Below are positions 37,154 to 50,487 of a DNA stretch of 64,000 nucleotides, piece after piece. Origin of the DNA: Primulina eburnea (taxonomy: Eukaryota; Streptophyta; Magnoliopsida; Lamiales; Gesneriaceae); the NCBI RefSeq assembly GCF_022965805.1, contig NC_133108.1, positions 37,149,361 through 37,213,360 of the forward strand. Reading direction: 5' to 3'. The notes beneath the pieces are model-generated. The model searched no databases. It saw only the letters and a list, made by a program, of their open reading frames with translations, and was not told where the DNA came from. The translations under genes were made by a program, and so were the position numbers. The stretch's first letter is position 1, and each line of letters begins with the position of its first letter.

Positions 37154-37166
37154 TGGTATCAGAGCC
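37154..37166 (+). promoter_or_regulatory. Primer-binding site of the Copia element
   Basis: TGGTATCAGAGCC, complementary to the 3' end of plant initiator tRNA-Met, two bases after the 5' LTR. Confidence 0.9.
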
Positions 37167-37307
37167 TTGGTTTAAAATTTCTTAAAATTCTGAGTATGCT
37201 CTGTGGTTGCAGCCTAGACTGATCTTCCACATCAGAAAAGATTTTTTGAGATATTTTATTTAAGGCGGGATTATTTTGTCCGGTCTACTAAAATTGTTGT
37301 AGACATA

Positions 37308-40300
37308 ATGGCGAGAAGGTACGAGATAGCAAAGTTCAATGGAAGCAATTTTATGCTGTGGAAAATAAAGATACAAGCAGTTTTAAGAAAGGAGAATTGC
37401 TTGGCGGCTATTGGAGACAGACCGGTGGAGATTACAGATGATGGAAAGTGGAACGAGATGAATGATAATGCTGTTGCCAATTTACACTTGGCTATAGCTG
37501 ACGAAGTTTTGTCAAGTATCTCTGAGATAAAAACATGCCAAAGTTATCTGGGATACTCTGACAAAGATGTACGAGGTCAAGTCGCTACACAACATGATTT
37601 TCCTAAAGAGAAGGCTTTATACTCTTCGGATGGCGGAATCCTCATCGATGACCGACCATATCAATACACTAAATACTCTATTTGCCCAACTCACTTCCAT
37701 GGGGCATAAAATAGGGGAAAATGAACGTGCAGAGCATCTACTTCAAAGTCTACCAGATTCATACGATCAACTTATCATCAACATTACCAACAATATTCTG
37801 ATGGGCTTTCTAAGATTCGACGATGTCTTAACTGCGGTTCTCGGAGAAGAAAGCCGGCGTAAGAATAAGGAAGACATGTTGGTAACTTCGAAGCAGGCAG
37901 AGGCTTTGCCGATGATAAGAGGAAGATTTATGGACCGTGACTCCAGTGGGAGCCAAAGGCGAGGTAGATCAAAGTCGAGAAGTAAGAAGAAAAATATTTA
38001 CTGCTTTAAATGTGGCGGTAAAGGGCACTTCAAGAAAGAGTGTATGAGTATCGAGAAGAGTTCTCAAGGAAATGTGGCCAGTACTTCAGGCAGTGGTGAA
38101 ATATTATTCAGCGAAGCAGCAACAGTTGCAGAAGGCAGACACAAATTTTGTGACACATGGATTATGGATTCAGGAGCAACGTGGCATATGACGTCTCGGA
38201 GAGAATGGTTTGATCATTATGAACCAGTCTCAGGAGGATCTGTATTCATGGGAAATGATCATGCCTTGGAAATCGCTGGGGTCGGTACTATCAAAATTAA
38301 AATGTTTGATGGCACCATTCGCACCATACAGGAGGTACGACATGTGAAAGGACTGACGAAAAATCTTTTGTCCTTGGGGCAATTGGATGACATCGGGTGT
38401 AAAACTCGGATCGAGAACGAGATCATGAAAATTGTGAAAGGCGCGCTTGTGGTTATGAAGGCGGAAAAGGTTGCTGCAAATCTGTATGTACTTTTGGGGG
38501 AAACACACAAAGAGACAGAACTAGTTGTTGCATCAATTGGTTCAGGAGAAGAATTAACAGTGTTATGGCATAGAAAGCTCGGGCATATGTCAGAACGGGG
38601 GTTGAAAATTCTCTCAGAACGAAAGCTGCTGCCGGGACTTACAAAAGTGTCACTACCCTTTTGTGAGCACTGTGTTACCAGTAAACAACACAGATTAAAG
38701 TTTGGCACTTCTACTGCCAGGAGCAAAAGCATATTAGAGCTGATTCATTCGGATGTTTGGCAAGCACCGGTTGTATCCCTAGGAGGAGCGAGATACTTTG
38801 TCTCGTTCATTGATGATTTCTCTAGGAGATGTTGGGTGTAACCAATCAAGAAAAAATCAGATGTTTTCCAGATCTTCAAAGATTTCAAAGCGCGGGTTGA
38901 ACTTGATTCTGAAAAGAAAATCAAGTGTCTGAGGACTGACAATGGAGGAGAATATACCAGTGACGAGTTTGATGAATTTTGTCAACATGAAGGCATCAAG
39001 AGACAGTTCACGACGGCTTACACACCTCAACAGAATGGAGTGGCAGGAGCGGATGAACAGAACCTTGTTGGACAGAACAAGAGCTATGTTGAGGACTGCA
39101 GGTCTAGAAAAATCATTTTGGGCGGAAGCATTCAAAACCGCTTGTTATATTATCAATCGTTCTCCTTCAGTGGCGATTGATATGAAGACTCCGATGGAGA
39201 TGTGGACCGGGAAGCCGACAGATTATTCTCATTTGCATACATTTGGAAGTCCGGTATACGTTCTGTACAATGAGCAAGAAAGATCGAAGTTGGATTCGAA
39301 ATCCAGAAAATGTATCTTCTTGGGTTATGCTGATGGAGTAAAGGGGTTTCGCTTGTGGGATCCTACTGTTCACAAGCTTGTCATCAGCAGGGATGTTATC
39401 TTCGAGGAAGATAAAGTAAAGGGAGACAAAGGCACACAGAATTCAGAAACTACTATTTTTCAGGTAGAAAATAAGACAGACGAAGGTCAAGTTTCTTGTG
39501 AAGCAGTACCAGAGCACGAAGAACAAGAACAAGTTGAGTCTGAGGTTTCCAATGTGAGGCAGTCAACTCGAGACAGAAGACCACCAGGTTGGCTTTCAGA
39601 TTATGTCACTGAAAGCAACATTGCATATTGTCTATTATCAGAAGATGGTGAGCCATCGAGTTTCCACGAGGCTACTCAAAGCTCGGATGTATCTTTGTGG
39701 ATGATAGCAATGCAAGAAGAATTGGAGGCATTAGACAAGAATAAAACTTGGGATCTTGTTACACTACCACGAGGGAGGAAAGCCATCGGTAACAGATGGG
39801 TCTATAAGATCAAGCGAGATGGCAATAATCAAGTGGAACGGTATCGTGCTAGATTGGTAGTAAAAGGGTATGCTCAGAAAGAAGGCATTGACTTCAATGA
39901 GATATTTTCTCCTGTGGTTCGGCTTACAACCGTTAGAGTAGTATTGGCATTGTGTGCGGTGTTTGACCTACATCTAGAACAGCTAGATGTGAAAACGACA
40001 TTTCTTCATGGAGATCTTGAAGAAGAAATCTATATGCTCCAGCCAGAAGGTTTTGCAGAAATAGGCAAAGAGAACTTGGTTTGCAGGTTGAAGAAATCTC
40101 TGTACGGTCTCAAACAGGCGCCGATGTGTTGGTACAAGAGATTTGATTCCTATATCATGAGCCTTGGATACAACAGACTGAGTGCAGACCCTTGTACGTA
40201 TTTCAAGAGGTCTGATGATGATTATATCATTTTGCTGTTGTATGTGGACGACATGTTGGTAGCAGGCCCCAATAAAGATCATGTCCAAGGATTGAAGGCA

Positions 40301-41205
40301 CAGTTGGCTAGGGAATTTGATATGAAGGACTTGAGACCAGCAAACAAGATTCTAGGGATGCAAGTTCACCGAGATAGAAGTAACAGAAAGATTTGGCTTT
40401 CCCAGAAAAATTATTTGAAGAAAATCTTGCAACGCTTCAACATGCAAGATAGTAAGCCAATTTCGACCCCTCTTCCTGTTAACTTCAAGTTATCCTCCGA
40501 GATGTGTCCTAGCAGTGAAGCAGAGAGGATGGAGATGTCTCGAGTACCATATGCATCAGCAGTGGGAAGTTTGATGTTCGCTATGATCTGTACAAGACCG
40601 GACATTGCTCAAGCAGTGGGAGCAGTTAGTCGGTATATGGCGAATCCTGGACGAGAGCATTGGAGCACTGTTAAGAGGATCCTTAGATACATTAAGGGTA
40701 CCTCGAATGCTGCATTATGTTATGGAGGATCGGATTTTACACTCAGGGGCTATGTCGATTCAGATTATGCAGGTGATCCTGATAAGAGGAAATCTACTAC
40801 TGGTTATGTGTTTACACTTGCAGGGGGAGCAGTAAGCTGGGTTTCAAAACTGCAGACAGTTGTGGCGTTATCTACAACAGAGGCAGAATACATGGCAGCT
40901 ACTCAAGCTTGCAAGGAGGCAATATGGATTAAAAGGTTATTGAAGAGATCGGGCACAAACAAGAGAATGTTTCTTTGTTTTGTGACAGTCAGAGTGCCTT
41001 GCACATCGCAAGGAATCCAGCCTTTCATTCCAGGACGAAACACATTGGAGTACAATTTCATTTTGTGCGAGAAGTAGTAGAAGAAGGAAGCGTGGATATG
41101 CAGAAGATTCATACGAAAGACAACATAGCTGATTTTCTGACCAAACCAGTGAACACTGATAAGTTTGAGTTGTGTAGATCTTCCAGTGGTCTAGCGGAGA
41201 CGTAA
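37308..41205 (+). pseudogene. Copia Gag-Pol, broken by one stop and three frameshifts
   Basis: Gag starts at ATG 37308. The CCHC knuckle is CFKCGGKGHFKKEC (about 38001-38042). Protease has DSGATWHM (about 38167). Integrase has WHRKLGHM with CEHC, then the acidic-residue regions HSDVW, DDFSRR and NGGEY. Reverse transcriptase has YVDDMLV (near 40243). RNase H has DSDYAGDPDKRKSTTGY and [11 protein letters not shown]. Lesions: frameshift near 37535-37570, stop TAA at 38839-38841, a one-base insertion near 39045, and a one-base loss near 40945. Each catalytic motif survives, so the decay is recent, but the element cannot make a full polyprotein. Confidence 0.93.
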
Positions 41206-41297
41206 GCAGCAGGGATGGCAAGATTGAAAGGATGTGTGAAGATGAAGGAAGTGTGAAGATGTGTTTGATTCTCAATCAAATCTCCAAGTGGGAGAAA

Positions 41298-41757
41298 TGT
41301 TGGCAAATGCATGTGCAATAAATGAGGTAGGGGACCAATCGAAAATAAAACGTGGGAGGCAAATTCATTGAATTGAGTAAGGTGGAAGTTTCGTAAAGAA
41401 ATTGAAGACGCGTTTTTAACGCGTGTTCACACGGTCAGGGGGCTCTATAAATAGAGCTCCTTCCTTCATTCTGAAATCATCTCTTCTTCGAGTTTTCTCT
41501 CATCTTATAAGCATTTGAGTGCTTAGTTCTATAATATTTGTGAGGTATTTTGTTCTCCTGTATTAAGAGAGTGTGTGTTCTCTTTGGAAACACAGTGAGT
41601 GAGTTGTACACCACAAAATATTATAGTGGAATTCTTTTCATCTTGCCCGTGGTTTTTACCCTAATAATTTTTAGGGGTTTTCCACGTAAATCTCGGTGTC
41701 CAGTTTATTCTTTATTTTCGGGTTTTATTATCTCAAATTCCGCACGTGGGACCAACA
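41298..41757 (+). repeat. 3' LTR of Copia element (460 bp)
   Basis: Starts TGTTGGCAAATGC, ends GGGACCAACA, with TATA TCTATAAATA at 41444-41453. Near-identical to the 5' LTR. Confidence 0.96.
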
Positions 41758-41819
41758 AGGAAGACATTGAAAGATGCTTCATGCTAGACTTTGATTTGAT
41801 AGATAGAACTGTGAGTTAA

Positions 41820-44222
41820 AAAAAATGTGTTATCTTGGAGTGTTTCACACTCTTCAAACAACGTAGTTGCCATACATAACACGATGTTGCTCAGAACTAC
41901 AGGCATTTGTGATCGCGTCGGCCGGAAAAGAGGAAGAAATGCTTCGCTGATGATTACTATCTCCACATATTTTTCATTAGTTCAGACTTGAGAATGAAGA
42001 AGCGTCCTACATCTTGAACATTGAAACAATTTTGACTTTGTCGTCCATTTTACGTGATCATGTTGTGGGACGACAAGGAACTGAACTCAAGAATCTGAAA
42101 GAAGGCGTGCTGACATGAATACACACTAATGGTACTTTTGTTCTCTCCAATTGTGAAATCTACAAAATAACTGCTTATGTTAATTTTTTGCTATAGATAA
42201 TATGGTATAGCTAGTAAAAATATGCGTGTATATGATGTTTAGGTTCTACGTCGGCTCATCCTTTTTCAAATATACTTTCAGGTTATTATACAAACTTAAG
42301 GGAATCACAACTTTTCATCATCTGGGAGCACCTATCTATCCAGTAACACCGAAAACATGTATGCAAGGACGATAAACAATCAAACTGGTGCTCGGAAAGT
42401 TCTTGAGTTTCCAGCTATTCTGACGTATGATATTCATCTCGATAAAAATGTGTATTGTAGAAGATGTTAAAGATGTCACACATCTATTGGATAGAGTCCT
42501 CCGTAACTTGCATATGTGAACTTGTGATTAATCTAGATATTGGACAATGTAATAATATGCAACAACACTGAGCAGTAAGTCAAGGCAATGATAAGCCATT
42601 TATCCGTAAGACGAAATTGCACGTATAACAATATTGTACATAGACAGCAATCATCTATAAGATACAATGATTTCGAATCAAGAAAATGTAGCACAACAAG
42701 TCTTGATTACAGCGAACAAGATATGCAGAAATTTCAAGCACTAAAATGAACGAGAAGGGAATACAGCAAAGATGCGAGAGCAAAAAGTATGAGCAATGCA
42801 GATGGAGAGATTATTTATAGTAGTTAATCAGTTTCATAGAAGAAGCACAACCTTCTGGATACAAACCCAACTTTCTGTGAAAGGCCACGGGACACACTTG
42901 ATCAAATGCAACCTTCTGGACGGATGCACTGTTTGATCCAAACGCAGACGGACGCGATGTTTGGTCCAAACCGAATGTTTTCTCTTATAGGCTAAAGGAC
43001 ACACTATTTCCGAATGAGTGAAGCTTTTATTTCTTCCCAAATAACTTTTGTCTAAAAATATTAATATGGCCAAGAGACCAGCACATCACATTACACCGAC
43101 CGGTCACGCGCTTGTTTTATCGAAGCTCAGCTTATCAGCATCTTTCCCATTCTAAATACTTCTGGTGCCCCTTGAGGCCCAAAACTTTAACTCAAACTTG
43201 GAGCTAATAAAGATGACTATTCCTGTCACGTTTTTCAATGTGAAACAACTCCCTCTTCATTTCATTCACTGCTTCCTATTTATCCAACAGAACTTGGACA
43301 GTCCTCCTCTAAGCTATGTTTTGAGGTTGAGTTTGGTCCAAGTTTCAATCTTGTCACGGTACTAGAGCCCATGTTCTACCGTTATATGTTGGACTGCTCA
43401 TAATAGGGCCACTTGAAAATTCACTCTCCAGATGTTCATTCCTGAACGTGAGAGAGTCTGTGAAGATGTCCCATATCGATTGGATAGAGTTCCTGAGAAT
43501 TGCTTATATGAACTAGGACAATATTCTTTCATTGAGCTAAATTTTGGGGTTAATATAGGTCCAAGTCCAATTTTTTAAAAATATATGCTCAACAATCTCG
43601 TATGGTATGTTTTGCACACACACACACACCTACATTTTTGTTACGGGTGGGAGAACAATTCTATCCTACTCCGGGAGATTTACTCTCTGTCACTAAATAA
43701 TATATACATGTATAGCATTTAAAAATAACTACAATAATTTTATTAGCGTTTATAAATGGGTAGAATATAGAATTTCTTATAATAATTAAATTTTAAAATA
43801 TTGATTTTTTTACATTTCATATGAGTCTACCACAAAAATAAGAAAAATAAAAATGAAAATTTCAATCCCAAACCTAAAAGTTTTACTATCAAAAAAAAAA
43901 TTCACGTAATTTTTAAATATAAAATATTAAGTTTTAAATTTTGAGAATAATAATAATAATATAATGATATAACACATGTTATATACATTAAACAAAATTA
44001 ATTTAATGATTAGTTTGATTGATTTTGGTTAGAGTAGTGTGAAATGTAATAATAATAATAATAAAAAAAAGACACGCGTAAGAAAAAAAGTAAAGGGGAG
44101 TACCTCACCTGGTGTAGGATAGAATTGGCCCGGGTGGAATGTGGATTGACCTGAATTAGAGCATAGTTTGTTGAATGTGCATAAAATTTCCTTATCATAG
44201 ATTCTTTTGATTTATTCATGAG
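41820..44222. other. Intergenic DNA, no gene seen
   Basis: The phrases at about 42470-42530 and 43460-43530 are related (TCC/CATATCGATTGGATAGAG... AACTTGCATATG) and look like two copies of a dispersed repeat. The frame at 42834-43073 has no domain. 43570-44010 is AT-rich with a short CA run (about 43613-43628). Confidence 0.45.
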
Positions 44223-44405
44223 GAGTGTGTCTCATGTGAGACCGTCTCACGGATCTTAATCTGTGAGACGGGTCAACCCTACGGATATTCACAATAAAAA
44301 GTAATACTCCTAGCATAAAAAGTAATACTTTTTCATGTATGAACCAAATAAGAAATTTCGTCTCACAAATACGACCCGTAAGACCGTCTCACACAAAGTT
44401 TTGTC
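44223..44405 (+). mobile_element. MITE copy e, 9-bp TSD
   Basis: 183 bp, starts GAGTGTGTCTCATGTGAGAC and ends CACACAAAGTTTTGTC. Perfect TSD ATTCATGAG (44214-44222, 44406-44414). Confidence 0.95.
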
Positions 44406-44745
44406 ATTCATGAGATAATGGGGATGGGATATTTTTGTGTTGAATGAAATTTTTTCGAACTCTGCGTGTAATATACACTCATATATGTATGTAAATATAA
44501 CCAAGATTTTCGTTTCAAATATCAATGAGATAACGGGGATGAAATATATGCTATATATTTAAGTCCTAATTAACAAAAAGTATGCATAATTCTTAAAATA
44601 ATAATAAATAGAGAAAAGTTGAAAAATGACTTCCGTCTGTTAAAATAGTATAATTTTTAGCAAAGATGCATTATTTTCTAAATAAATGTGGAGAGGTAAA
44701 AGAAGGAAGATTTTTTTTAGTGAAAATTACAAAAATTATTAATTA

Positions 44746-44926
44746 AGCAAAAACTTGTGTGAGACGGTCTCACATGTCGTATTTTATGATACGGAACTCT
44801 TATTTAGGTCACCCATAAAAAATATTATTTTCATGCTAAAAGTATTATTTTTTATTATGAATATCGGTAATATTGACCCGTCTCACAGATAAATATTTGT
44901 GAGATCGTCTCACAAGATATTTACAC
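44746..44926 (-). mobile_element. MITE copy f, 9-bp TSD
   Basis: 181 bp, starts AGCAAAAACTTGTGTGAGAC; the right end has diverged (CACAAGATATTTACAC). TSD TATTAATTA (44737-44745, 44927-44935). Inverted relative to copy e, 340 bp away. Confidence 0.85.
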
Positions 44927-45206
44927 TATTAATTATTATCGCGTCACATCCAAAATATATGCAAAGAATTTGTATGAGCCATAAGCAGTAGTTAGTCATG
45001 TTGCATCTCTGGAGAATCTGTGAAACAAATACGGGCCTCAAATCTGGGAAAACTATTGGGCTTAAAGCCCAATTAAACTCAATCATAAAGATGGTCCAAA
45101 TCCAAATCCAAGTTGGCGCCACATTTTTATGTCGGCGTGACTTTCTGCCTCCTCGCTTGAAGATACCACCATCTCCTGCTATTCGATCTACGCACTCTTC
45201 CGCCGA

Positions 45207-48200
45207 ATGATTCAAGCTGTTAAATTAGGCTTCGGAAATTCAATATTCTTGAGGTACGCAGTAATTTCGGTGGAGTTATATATCATTTGCATTTGATTTT
45301 TGTTTGTCGTCGATGTAATTTTGCGTTTAATTTCTATAGTTCTGCTGCAGTAAAGTGTAGGAGCTCGAAATATCTTGGTCCGAATTATGTGAATTTGACA
45401 ATGGGAAAGAAAAGATGTTTGTCATTATCAGTTACAGTTAAATTGGGTGATAAACCCGACGTGGATGCGTCGAAACCCGAGAAGTCTACCTCCAAGGTCA
45501 CCTTTCTGCGCTCAGAGTGCATGATAAATCAATTTGCGTCATTTATTAATGTTCCATTTTTTTTCGTATGATTACATTTTATTGATTTTAAGTATTTAAA
45601 TGGTTTTGTCCGAGATATAGGCAAGTATGAGGGAAAGCGGTGTTCTTGGGGATGACTCTGTGAATATAGAGAAAATGACACTGCAACAGATAAAATCAAG
45701 ATTGAGGTAGTTATGAGCTATAGTTTTTTTTTTTTTCCAACATGCAAGGTGCGTGGTGGTTTTACTCTGTGAATACATACTATATGCTGAGATCTTTTTC
45801 AGTATTAAAAAAACACCACGTATTCAACTCCACAAATTTTATAGAATCCATGCGGTTTTACTACTGCTTCACATTTTCTTTCCTAGTTTTTGGCTTTCAG
45901 CTGTAGTTGTTGAGATTTAAATTATTTCTCAATTGGTTTTAATTTGTAGGAGTATAAGGATTCCTGCCAAAGGACCTAAGCATGAACTTTTGTCTGCCTT
46001 GAAGAATTTCATGGACAATCAAGATGGTATTTCTTACAATGTAATTTCATGTGTTAGTCGCTAAGAAAGTTGAACTGTTTTTAATGTGGTTTTATTATTT
46101 TATATTCATCTTCAATGCTTCCTTCTAATATCATATTTAGTGTTCAAACAGTCATTCAGCTGCAGATTATCCTTTTAATGCAGGTGGAGGTTCTTCGGAT
46201 CTACAAGATCAAGTAGTCTCTGATGATATGCCAACTGTTACTATAACTAATTCGAAGAGAAAGGCTAAAGAAAATCTGGAAAAGAATGATGCTCAGGAAA
46301 CCCACAAGGATTCAGACATGTCTGTTGGCAATAGGACAAACAGAAGAATAAAACAGTCATCTGAAAAGAGTAATAGCAAAATTCTGGAACACACAACTGG
46401 AAAACAGCTAGTTATTACATCAACTGATATGAAAGGTGCTCAATTTGACAATTTTCTCGATATTTTCTCCCTGGGAATGTGCTGTTATTATTATATTGTG
46501 CCCCTCTTTTTCACTTGAGTGACCTGATAGTTCAACGTTGATATCAGAAAAAACATCTATTCAAGAAAAGAAGAAAGTTTTGTCAAGTAACAGTACTGTA
46601 AATAATATGAATCACGTCGATTCTGATCTTTCTATAGATGAACCTTGGACTATTCTTACTCACAAGAAGCCACAAAAAGGATGGATGGCTTACAATCCAA
46701 AAACTATGAGGCCACCTCCTATTGCTGCTGCTACGGCACATATGAAGCTAATTTCTTGGAATGTCAATGGTTTAAGAGCTTTATTGAAGTTGGAGAGCTT
46801 TTCTGCTATGCAACTTGCACAAAGAGAAAATTTTGATGTCTTGTGCTTGCAAGAGACAAAACTACAGGCAAGGTTTCTTTTCTTTGTTGTGAGTTGGCAA
46901 CTTGGAGAAAATATAATGGCGAAACAGGCACAAAGTTTTATCAAACGTGGTATAAAGTAACACATTTTGAGATCGATCGGGCATACTTACTTCGTATTGT
47001 TCTCTCTTGAGTTTAGAATTACTCCTGACATCCAAGCCTAGCTTTTGTTGGTATGAGTAATATCGCGATTCATTTAAGGTGAATATGGATTCTTTGGTAT
47101 TATTTTAATATTTACTACCTGAACAGGAGAAAGATGTTGATGCGATCAGACTAAGTCTACTTGAAGGTTTTGACAATAGTTATTGGACATGCAGTGTCTC
47201 GAAACTGGGTTATTCAGGGACAGCTATCATTTCACGGGTAAATTTTTTTCCCCCACACATGTTCGTCATTATGTATGCCTGTTCTACTTCATAACTATAT
47301 GACTCTACTGATCATCTTGGAGAAAATATCCTATATTCCTTTGGTTTCTTCCACTATTGGAGATACTGAAGCTGGCTTTTCACATTTACCTGCTATAATA
47401 TTAATATAGCTTTTTTTTAGTGAGTCTTGATTTAATTATCCACGTAATGCCATCAAATCCTTTGGAAGGGTTTTTTACGGCTTCTTTTATCCACCGGTGA
47501 TATTATTTTCCTTTTAACACAGGACCTGAGAATTGCTTCTTGTGCTTCAAATTGATTTTTCATCAACCCTTTTTCTGGATTTTTTTAATGCAGAATCAAT
47601 GACAATTTGTATGCTTATTATATGTGTGCCAGACTAATCCCCAATATCAACAATTCCCCTACCGGATTTTGCTTTTCTGTCCTTTAACCAAATAATACAA
47701 GAATGCTATAAAGTTACCTTACCATTTCAATTTTTCAATCATTTGATGGAGGATACTTTTTTCATATGGTTTCGGTATTTATAAATAGGTCATGATTTTT
47801 GAATGATTTGTGCCATAAAGTAAATCGTCTAAAAATTGAGCTGGGGTCTTTCGTTGCATTCTGATTATGCTATTTTTGCTGGGCCTAAGTGAGGCAGTTG
47901 ATAGATGTCTTGCTCTATATAATTTAGTATATTGAACATATTGATGAGAACCCAACAATATAATGAACTAATCATGTATCATTACTTAAAACATTTCCCC
48001 AGGATGATCTTGATTTGATATATTAATTTTGACCAAAATATTCACTTCTTCACTTTTTTCTCTATGGAAGATAAAGCCACATTCTGTTCGGTATGGTTTG
48101 GGCTTGTCTGATCATGATAGTGAAGGGCGCCTCGTGACGGTGGAGTTTGATAACTTCTATTTATTGTGTGGCTATGTTCCTAATTCTGGTGATGGTCTCA

Positions 48201-50487
48201 AACGACTGGTACAACATCTGCAGATTTCTTATGCACCTTTTTTCTTTTCTTAAGAGTGAAAGTGATAAAAATTTCTGTCCTTAAAAGTCATACAGGATAA
48301 CACAGTGGGATCCTTCTCTCAGCAACTATATGAAAGTAAGTTTTAATTAATTATCGAGTTATTCTTAGAATCTGCTTCTTCCCTTTCTATGCGCTTATTT
48401 CTGAACTCGTTTGATATATGTGTATATATATATCCTCATGACTCTGGGAGATCATGTTTTCTACTTGAGAATTGAGAATTTGACAGCTTTAGCTGTGAAT
48501 GTGATGATAATGGTGATCTTGTGCTTCTTCTGGTTTTGAAACTGAATTTCGTCTACAAAGTAAATGTGGCTTTGCAATCATATACGACAAAACAATTCTG
48601 CTGTCTCTTCATTTATTCTCATGATTTTTGTTTAGTATCATGTTACTGTTCCTCTTCATTTTTGGAAAGCCAGGGAAAGACTTTTGTATTGATTAATATG
48701 GAAATTTTCTTTTCCATGGTGCCAATGTTCTGCGCTTAATAAGAGTACAAGTTAAATCTCAAAGTTGAATATATTCTTTGCAGGATCTGGAACGGTTAAA
48801 GCCTGTTATTCTAACTGGTGACTTGAATTGCGCCCATCAAGAAATTGATATATGGAATCCAGCTGTGAGTAGATTAGACTATGATTAATTTAGTCCCTAT
48901 TCCATTTTCACCCTGATTAATGTTTCAAGGGGGAGTCGTGCTTTCTTAAAATCTTCTGAGAGTAATTGGATGGACTAGTATAGGGATGAAGGGATTGATT
49001 TTGTTTTTTCCTTGTAGTCTTTTTATTTTTAATGACAATGTTGGGTTAATATTTTGCACAGAGTTGAAGTTTACTGCCATCATCTATGAGCTGAGAAATT
49101 TCTTTTATCACCAATGTAGAAGGTTTCTTTGTACTATTAGTTCAATGGAATTGGTGACAGACTTTTAATTATTTATTATTATTATTGTTCTTTCAGGGAA
49201 ACAAAAGAAGCGCAGGCTTTACAGATGAAGAGAGGCATTCATTTCAAACAAACTTTCTTGATAAAGGTTTTGTTGATACCTTTCGAGAACAGCACCCTGA
49301 CACTGTCGGTTATACCTATTGGGGCTACAGGCACGGTGGGCGAAAAACCAACAAAGGTGTTTCATAGAATACTCCATATACTTCCACACATTTATTCACT
49401 TGATGATCTTTATACTTACCTCCATAGGGAGTCACCTGTGTAGATGAAAATTAGGAGAGGCGAGAGAGGGATTACTTTGATCTCGAATTTACGACTAACA
49501 CTCTGGACTAAGCATTGGGTTAAGTTCAGCAACGCTCCAGTTAGTTTGGGTTTGCCTTGAGGGTAAATGGCAGATGGACACCTCCTGTTATGCCAAAGAA
49601 GTTATAACTTCATGTGAAAATTTATTAGTTAAAATCCCTTTTGTGTTTTTTAATTGATAGCTTACACCTCACCACAGACAGTTTTTATGGTACACTCGCT
49701 AGTCACAAGTGACAAGGCAATGCATAAAATTACCTCAGGTTAGAGTGATCGAGCATAAAAATGTCCTTGATCATAAATATGTTTGTCTTGCCATTTTATA
49801 GCATGATCTCTCTACTATAGCATTTGAAGTTTTTGGGTGCTATAAGACAAGAAGAGAAGTATTTATATTTTTGTTATGTTTAGAATGATATTTGACTTTT
49901 GAGAACTTTGGTTTTGGGTAATTTGTATAGGCTTATATGAAGCGCTGTTTATCATATAAAACTACCTGGCTAGGAGGTTTATGCTATAAATTTAATAACA
50001 TGAACAAGTTTTAAATCCTGTATCATGTGAAACTACTTGCGAGGAGGTTTATGCTATCGATTTAAAAATATGGACGGTTTTAACTTGGTGATTTTTAGTG
50101 AAGGGGTAAATTACCAGTATTTTGCATTGTTTAGTTGCCAGGGATGTCCGAGCTTATGAGTGTATCAAACTTTTATGTTTTCATATGTATAATTGATTCT
50201 CCCTTTTTTTGCGTGCTGCATCATATGTATCATATTTATCCCAGAAGCGACTGTTTTCACAGGATATAGTTGTCAAGCTATTGCTGGATACTGTCATCAC
50301 ATTCACGAGTATTTTGACTCTTTCTATTTGTTTTTTCACTTGAAAATATGTTGTGTTTGTATAAGGATGGCGGCTCGACTATTTCCTTGCCTCGGAATCA
50401 ATTGCCGACCAAGTATACGACTCGTATATTCTCCCAGATGTTGCTGGAAGTGATCATAGTCCTATTGGCCTCATTCTCAAGCTATAG
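45207..50487 (+). CDS. ARP: ARP-like AP endonuclease (SAP plus exonuclease III domains)
   Basis: Twelve exons in agreeing phase: 45207-45253, 45340-45496, 45621-45706, 45950-46026, 46184-46435, 46548-46867, 47127-47237, 48071-48208, 48288-48335, 48784-48864, 49197-49356 and 50366-50487. They encode 532 residues. The N-terminus ([15 protein letters not shown], then basic Ser-rich) looks like a plastid or mitochondrial transit peptide. Residues about 88-121 form a SAP DNA-binding domain ([20 protein letters not shown]). The exonuclease III domain has SWNVNG (about 276-281), the metal-binding Glu309 in LQETK, GDLNCA (about 424-429), and the catalytic GSDHSP (about 520-525). Family proteins cut DNA at abasic sites in base excision repair. 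Intron 6 uses a GC donor (CAG|GCAAGG at 46868). The start ATG is the first in frame. All catalytic motifs are intact. Confidence 0.93.

Larger units (their letters stand above)
36696..41757 (+). mobile_element. Complete Ty1/Copia element, Tork/Tnt1-like, 5,062 bp
   Basis: LTRs are 36696-37151 and 41298-41757. The perfect 5-bp TSD is AGGAA (36691-36695, 41758-41762). A PBS (TGGTATCAGAGCC, 37154-37166) follows the 5' LTR, and a purine tract (about 41286-41297) precedes the 3' LTR. The interior has gag, protease, integrase, reverse transcriptase and RNase H in Copia order. Lineage by the gag start (YEIAKFNGSNFMLWKIKIQA) and integrase wording (WHRKLGHMSERGL) is Tork/Tnt1-like; this is by memory of the family. 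Confidence 0.95.
36510..41819 (+). pseudogene. Unidentified open frame interrupted by the Copia insertion
   Basis: An 82-codon frame reads up to the Copia element ([18 protein letters not shown], then [12 protein letters not shown]) and resumes after it as DIERCFMLDFDLIDRTVS before a stop at 41817-41819. The two halves are in phase once the 5-bp TSD is counted once. No family recognised. It may be a chance frame or an exon fragment of an older gene or element. Confidence 0.3.

Noticed and set aside
43460..43530. TCCCATATCG followed by a TATA-like word, like the upstream element and TATA box of plant snRNA genes
   Set aside because: No U-snRNA body follows at the expected distance, and a related phrase recurs at 42470, so it fits a dispersed repeat.
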